This document shows, piece by piece, positions 58,362 to 64,000 of a stretch of 64,000 nucleotides of DNA; position 1 is the first letter of the stretch, and each line of letters begins with the position of its first letter. The DNA comes from Papaver somniferum (lineage: Eukaryota; Streptophyta; Magnoliopsida; Ranunculales; Papaveraceae). Location of the stretch: NCBI RefSeq assembly GCF_003573695.1, contig NC_039360.1, forward strand, positions 121,172,336-121,236,335, given 5' to 3'. The translations under genes were made by a program, and so were the position numbers. The notes beneath the pieces are model-generated. The model made no database searches. It saw nothing but the letters and a program-made list of their open reading frames with translations, and had not been told where the DNA came from.

Positions 58362-59572
58362 TGTAGTTACCTAAAATTTAAGAGAGGCTAGAAGTGGGAT
58401 TCTAGGGTTTCTGAAAGTGAGTTATGGGAGGTTGAGCAAGAACAGTCTCTGCCTAAACTATGCATAGTGGTCGTTCAAAGGCTGCTTCAGTTATAGGGAA
58501 GAGGTTTAGGGCTGGTCTTAGGGAGGGAAGCATACAAAGAGAGAGATCAGAGAATTATAGGGTTTGAAGAAGAATTACTCTGAGAGGTTATGATAAAGAT
58601 GATCGTAGCTTGGAGAAATAGATGACCTATTTATAGCTGAATTCTCTAATCTCAGAGTTTGCAGAGAGATTTGAATCTCCCCGAGATTTTGCAGAGAGAT
58701 TTGAATCTCACCGAGATTTTGCAAAGAGATCTGGATCTCTCCGAGATTTTGCAGACGGATCAAAATCTCTACAAAGATTTTCTTAACGGATCTGAATCTC
58801 TATGTGGTCAGCTGGGACTCGTTCTGAAGAGAGAGAAAAAGGCTTTGTACGCCCAATTAATGTCACTGTGATACTTTGGCTCACTTGTCTTTGACCAATC
58901 GTATCTTGCAGTGATGTGGTAGGAATCAAGTGTGCGCGTATTTATGGGGCCGACATGAACAGTGTATCTCAGAAGGGTGTTCTAGGAATCTGTCGAAAGG
59001 GCCTAGAGGCAGAATAACCAGTGTATCTCGCGGGGATGTCCTAGGAATTATTCGGAAACCTCAGTAAGTCGAGTCAGAGCCTACAGTACACATGACCAGT
59101 GTATCTCGCAATGATGTACTAAGAATCTGTCCTTGATCTCAAATGGGATGAGACGTGCTTACAGGAGATATGCATATATCCGCTCTTGGTCATAAGCCCG
59201 TCGGGGACATTTTTACGCATCTACAGAGCCTACATGAACAACGGTATCTCATCGAGGATGTACACTAGGAATCATGGCATCACAATCAGCTCCGTCTCAC
59301 GAAGACATACTGGAATTGTGGCTGTTCTGGTTCATAAGTCTACTGGGGGACGCTTTACGCTCTACAGAACCTACGTGACAAGTAGTATCTCTTCGAGGAT
59401 GTGCTCTAGGAGTCACGGCATCACGACCAGCAGCGTCTCGCGGGGACGTATACTAGAAATCGTGGCTAAGGGTGCCTTGAGGGCCAAGGGCTTAATCTCT
59501 CCCGTGAGAGTTGAATTTTGTCTATGGTCTTAAAATGACACTTTTCCTCTTATCTAAATTTCACCATCTACA
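58362..59572 (-). mobile_element. 5' LTR of element E (1211 bp)
   Basis: On the minus strand it runs TGTAGATGGTGAAATTTAG (59572) to GGTAACTACA (58362), followed after three bases by the primer site TGGAGACCACAGTGGGAG. It contains a 30-bp tandem repeat (58660-58790) and a dispersed series of TATCTC..GGATGT..CTAGGAAT units (58960-59465). Confidence 0.75.
58660..58790. repeat. 30-bp tandem repeat in element E LTR
   Basis: About four and a half units of CGAGATTTTGCAGAGAGATT then TGAATCTCAC. Each unit holds GAGAT and ATCTC in inverted order, so it can fold on itself. The open frames across it on both strands only reflect the period of 30, a multiple of three. Confidence 0.8.
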
Positions 59573-60237
59573 CCCCCATATATATTTATGATAAATATAA
59601 TTCTATTTTAAACCAAAATAAACAGAATGAGGCAGAGAGAGTTTCAGAAAAGAAAAATCGTGAAGTTTTTTTAGAATTGAAATCAAAGGATAAACTAAGG
59701 TTTCAATTTGTAGAATCATTCTTCTCCTTCCACTTCTTCTTCTTCTTCTTCTTCTTTTTGTTTTTTCATTTGTGTTAACCAACATATTATATTTTAAAAT
59801 CATACATATTTTAACAAAATATGTTGGGTTTTTACTAACTGGTAATAGTAATTCACAATTGAAGATTGTTAGAATGTTATGTGAGAATTTTCAAGTTCGA
59901 TTCATTGATATCTTTCTTATATATCGATTTAATTTGATTTTGTTCATTTTTTTGTTGTTGCAGAGATCGTGATTTTATTGGAAGTATGAATTTATGTGAT
60001 TCTGTTAGATTCATTGGTTTATTTCGATATAATTTAAACTCGAGATCATGAATCATCTCATAAACAAGTATGATTTAAGTTTCATTTTAGGTTTTGATTT
60101 GAATTTTTTGTTTTTTGTGTTTTAGTTGGGTCATAATCAAATTTAGGTTCATAATTCTGTGATTTAGATTTAATTTAAGTTGATGAATCAATTTTTGATA
60201 TGAATGTCGATACATATGGGAGAATGCAGAATAATCA
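59573..60237. other. AT-rich spacer with CTT microsatellite
   Basis: A (CTT)n run at about 59728-59756. Otherwise long A/T runs and no ORF with protein character. No element borders apart from the neighbouring LTR ends. Confidence 0.5.
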
Positions 60238-61897
60238 TGTTAGAGCATAGCTCGGTTGAACCCACCAAGCATTGGTATGTCAAGTTTGGTTTTCATATTT
60301 TAGTGAACCAAAACTCATTTAAGAGTCGCTTGATTAAATGTACTAGAGTCAACTTCGTATAGGTTAGCTTGAAAGTATTAGGATATGAGACACTACAAGT
60401 ATTGTGAAGACTTGAAGAAGTGAAGAAGTACGGAGTTACAACCACAAGATCATCCTTCCACTTGAGGTTAGTGATATTTGACTTGAACTGTTTCATTCCC
60501 TAACGTGTCTTTCAAGTCGTGCATATTGAAAACAAAACTGCGAAGCATGAACACTCTAGATAGACATAGTATTAAGGAATTCAATACGAGGTTTATTGCT
60601 TAACCATTAATTTTTTTAGATAAGACATCAACATAATTGTATGAATGCTATTGTGATTATGTATGGGTATGAGGTGAGGATTTCATCTTAGGAAACAATG
60701 TTGTTACATGTGTTTTAAGGAAGTAAGTTCATAAACTTTGTTTGTGAACCGAAAAGGAAATCGCCAGGCGTTATTGGGGTTGTTCTTCATTGCATATCTT
60801 ATGAACGACCAATATGTGTGATTAGTATAACCGCTCATGACTTGTTTGTGTTCTTGGTAAAACTATTCACATGAGGCCTAACTTTTGTATTGGTATGACT
60901 TTTATTAGTGAAACCGATCTTAAGTAATCACCTGTTGGTATGATCGAGTTTGTGTAGTTTGTAAGGCCTAATACTGGGTAAAGGGGGTGCATCAAGGTTT
61001 ATATCATAAAGGGGGACCGATCCTATGGACATGTGCAACACGTTTTTAGGCAAAGGGGAACCGATCCTATGGACATGTGAAACACATATGAGTTAGATAC
61101 CATATATATGTGGGGAACCGATCCTAGTACCTAGTCAACCGAATTTTGGGAATCTAGTGTGACTATGCACATTACTCATATAGAGGTAGAACCGAAACTT
61201 GTTTTGGTAGAACCGTTAAACCCATGATTTGTGATTGAGAAGTTCTTAATCAATCGCATAGCTCTTAAAAGTCAGATGCACCAAGTCTAAACTTTTTTGG
61301 AAGTGTGGTAAATCAGTTTCAAGTGAGTAAGTACAAAAGAGGACTTACAAAGAAAGGATGTCGACACACTTTGAACACATGCAGTAATGCGTATATTTTT
61401 TATTGTTCAAAGATATTCCTTAACGACTAAGAAGGAAGTAAATCCCAGGATCGAAATTAAATAAGTTAAGAATCTCTTAGTAAGGTTTTTAATTATATAT
61501 GGAAAATAAGAATTAGTAATGTGCATTTGCTAGTTAAAGATTATCCAAGGAGATTTTCGATCATTATTTTGGATAGAGCATTCTCAGAAATTATGAAAAT
61601 CGAATATGGAAATTATTATAGAATATCTTGAGAATATTTTCGGTTTTGGAAATTCCTTGGTGTCCAAACTTCCTTGTCTATAAATACTAGAAGTTTGCCT
61701 TTCTAGCAAACTAATCCTTCGGGACAGTAAACTTCCTCTGTTGTACTGTTACTGGTGAAGCCGCCTGATGTGGTTTTTATGTTGTTGTAGAAAGTGGTAG
61801 TAAAGTTGTCGTTCACTCAGACTTGTGAAGATTTGCTTTAGACTTGAATTAAAATAAAAACTCAAGATGAAGTTGTTATCAAGATTATAAAAAGCAC
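60238..61897 (+). mobile_element. SIRE-like LTR fragment (family related to A and B)
   Basis: Starts TGTTAGAGCATAGCTCGG then TTGAACCCACC, a clear variant of the LTR-A and LTR-B starts. It contains CCGATCCTATGGACATGTG repeated twice (about 61018 and 61066) and once more in part (61120). The right side runs into gypsy sequence at about 61898, so its 3' end is missing. No primer site and no coding text. Confidence 0.65.
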
Positions 61898-63285
61898 CGA
61901 GACTCAGGATTCCACCATTGACCAATTAAGTGATTTAATCTAATCAATATTCATGCAATTCTTTGCGTTTAAAGTGATTCTAATATATTGCCTCTAGTAG
62001 ATTTTTGAAGTAACAATTGTATACATCAAGCATGAAACATCAAAAGTCTTAAACTAAGCATGCTCCATCAAAACGGATCACAATCATTCAATAAAAATCA
62101 ATTTTCCAATATTAGTTCCATGCAAATAATCATAAAAGAAATTGCAAGAATTAATTAAAATAGAAATATACCACTATTCATGGAACAATGGATTCCTCCG
62201 TCGCCTCGGCTAAGGGGTTTAGCTCCTCATATTATTCAGGTGCTCAAAATAGGTGTTCATAGCTCAAAAGGGAAAAAAACAAGAGGAAACTAATAAAGCA
62301 GACAGTTCGCAACGTTTTATAGGCGTTACAAACTGACTGTTACAGAGAACTGTTGCAATAGGTGTTGTTACAGGAAACGATAGAAAATATATGCTGTTGA
62401 ATAAAAGACTGCTCTGAAGGGTCTAATGTTCTTCGTGTTCTTCAGCAACAGCAGCAGAACTCGACTTCCTGCAACTTCGATTTCTCTACTCTGTGGTGTT
62501 CTAAACTTCCCCTAACTTCTCCTAAACTTTCATATCCTTATTTGGGACTCGAGCACGCCTTTTATACACCTCCAAACCCTCTAGAACCCGATTAATTCTC
62601 TGTTTTCCTTCCGTGCAAGTCACGACAATAATTTCTTCCCACAATTGTTTGACGCGTTTCTGAGCTTTCCAACAAATCCCAAACTCTTCCTTAAATATAA
62701 GCGTATCTTAGGAAAGAATATCTTGCCTTTAGTCTCCCCGAAATTCCACAAATAAATCAAACAGGGACCCGTGAACTTCTTCCGCTTCTGTTTTGCTCCA
62801 ACCCGAGTTCTAGCCAATTTGAGTTCAATTAAACGACTATCCCAGGCCTGTTTAGGTAATTCAAGTCCATGCCATTAAAATCTGGTGATTTAATTTCATT
62901 AATACCCATTCAATAATCCAAACCTAATCTGCAACAGCGCTGCCAATAATTTTCCCGCCAAATTTCGTTTTTGAATTGTTGAAGATGACCTCCCCTTATC
63001 CTCTGATGGGGTGCGAATAGCATTGCCTTGGGTGTTGTAGAAAAATATGGGTGCTGAGGATAAATTTGGGATATACATAGCCTGGGTGTTCCTTAGCCAA
63101 TTCTGGGTGTCCGTTTAGTAATTGTCCTCCGGGATTCCCCGCGCAACTTTTTGAGCCGATTTTTCCACACATGTTTATTTCTCCAAAAACACCTACAAAG
63201 ACACAAGAAGCCATAATAAATACAAAATCGAGCACTAACAATATATACAATTGAGATTATATCAGACACAAAAATGTGTCTATCA
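61898..63285 (-). mobile_element. Ty3/gypsy LTR (second copy of the 14945 repeat)
   Basis: On the minus strand it starts TGATAGACACATTTTTGTG at 63285 just after the polypurine tract. It contains GTGTCTTTGTAGGTGTTTTTGG, a usual plant gypsy LTR block, and ends GAATCCTGAGTCTCG at 61898. The copy at 14945 shares the last few hundred bases. AGCAC lies outside the end, but its partner would be beyond the window. Confidence 0.6.
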
Positions 63286-64000
63286 AATACCCCCAAACTT
63301 ATTATTTGCTAGTCCTCGAGCAAAGATAAGATTGAAAAATAAAATCCTAACTCACTGACGCAGTCATCGTCGATTGCATTTAGCGTATACAATAAGCCTT
63401 TAAACCCCTAGGTGGCCCTAGTGGCCAAGTTATAGTCTCGGGAGGGCTTACCAGAGGTATACCACAAAACCTTTATACTCCAGATCCTAGCTATCTACGC
63501 AGAACCTTGGAAAGCACTAAAGAATCTCCTTTGTTGGCATACTTATTGACTACAAGAGGAAGTACCCTGATGCGAAATTCCAATTGTTGTACACGAGTTT
63601 GCACTCAAGCATACTAAAATTCATATATAAGTGACAGAGCTCTACTCAGATAGTCGCACTATGGACATCAATATCCGGAGTCAAAACTAATCATATGAAT
63701 AGATCAAGAAGATGGATATAGAGAAAAACATATATGGTTTTGATGTTTTGATGTTTACTAAGTGAACGGCGTTTCCCATATCTGTCTGAAGGCCTCCGCC
63801 AAAATGAACCTATCCTAATGGATTGAGATACTAGTCTGACTAATATCAACACACTGGCATATACAAGGGTACCAGTGGTCGATAACCTAACTCTAGGTCA
63901 ACACAACTAGCATATACAAGGGTACCAGTGGTCGACTTTATTGAATTTATTCCTTTTGGTCAAATGGTCTGGTCTCAATTTCTTTCCTTTTTTTTTTTCT
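63286..64000 (-). mobile_element. Polypurine tract and 3' untranslated region of the same gypsy element
   Basis: AAGTTTGGGGGTATT on the minus strand (63286-63300), preceded by TTTGCTCGAGGACTAGCAAA, is the very common 3' end of plant Tat/Athila-type gypsy elements. Upstream, 63644-63990 matches 15540-15900 (TACTCAGATAGTCGC, GACATCAATATCCGGA, CGTTTCCCATATCTGTCTGA). The element continues beyond the window end. No ORF here. Confidence 0.7.

Larger units (their letters stand above)
55709..59572 (-). mobile_element. Element E: truncated Ty3/gypsy retrotransposon
   Basis: Minus-strand order is 5' LTR (58362-59572), primer site (58341-58358), gag (58282-56447) and protease (56434-55871). It is then cut off at 55709 by the end of LTR-B. 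Its LTR edge ACCATCTACA and its primer site resemble those of element D, and Gag motifs are shared (FSKSLTGRAY, VSE.TTLSDLGR, QALDCHDPN), so E and D are related lineages. Polymerase, integrase and the 3' LTR are missing. No target duplication can be tested. Confidence 0.8.

Noticed and set aside
58575..58871. Repeat proteins on both strands with LQNLGEIQIS or QRDLNLPEIL units
   Set aside because: The 30-bp DNA tandem in element E's LTR has a period divisible by three, so every frame looks like a repeat protein.

Overview
This is a plant nuclear window, most likely from a large, AT-rich eudicot genome. The evidence is one intron-containing plant-type gene surrounded by nested plant LTR retrotransposons (SIRE-like Ty1/copia, Tat-like Ty3/gypsy), a LINE scrap, a hAT MITE and fragments of plant genes. 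A poppy-like or other early-diverging eudicot is only a guess. The one intact host gene is a six-exon MSI2/MSI3-type WD40 histone chaperone (18389-21150, minus strand, 400 residues). No tRNA, rRNA or CRISPR was seen.

Layout. 1-1926: end of a SIRE-like LTR (family B). 1927-6750: AT-rich sequence with a TIR element, a tandem repeat and a large foldback. 6755-9200: one end of a DNA transposon (element H) carrying fragments of CYP38 and an AIP2-like RING gene. 9185-14436: the 5' half of a SIRE-like element (A), minus strand, sitting in an LTR-B. 14437-18300: LTR and gypsy remnants, a hAT MITE and a LINE scrap. 18389-21150: the MSI gene. 21278-22112: a TIR element with a 41-bp tandem array. 22260-25705 and 40706-41515: the rest of element H, split by a 15.0-kb gypsy element D (25706-40705, TSD ATAAG). 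41515-54692: the 3' half of element A, plus strand, split by gypsy element C (42024-50863, TSD GGGTA). 54693-55708: the other part of LTR-B. 55709-59572: truncated gypsy element E. 60238-64000: another SIRE-like LTR followed by a gypsy LTR.

Main results. First, the two halves of element A lie on opposite strands, yet each is flanked by the same GACTT target site at the same position of an LTR-B, and the gag reading breaks at about 9.2 kb and resumes at about 41.5 kb. Re-inverting about 9.2-41.5 kb, the MSI gene included, joins element A, LTR-B and element H at once. I read this as a roughly 32-kb inversion or an inverted assembly join. Second, elements C and D each carry gag and protease on one strand and a multi-exon gene on the other. 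In D the antisense gene encodes a plant mobile domain followed by a coiled coil, with five exons joined by phase-0 introns. Neither element has a recognisable reverse transcriptase. Third, element H carries fragments of at least two, probably three, unrelated host genes, all on the same strand once the inversion is undone.
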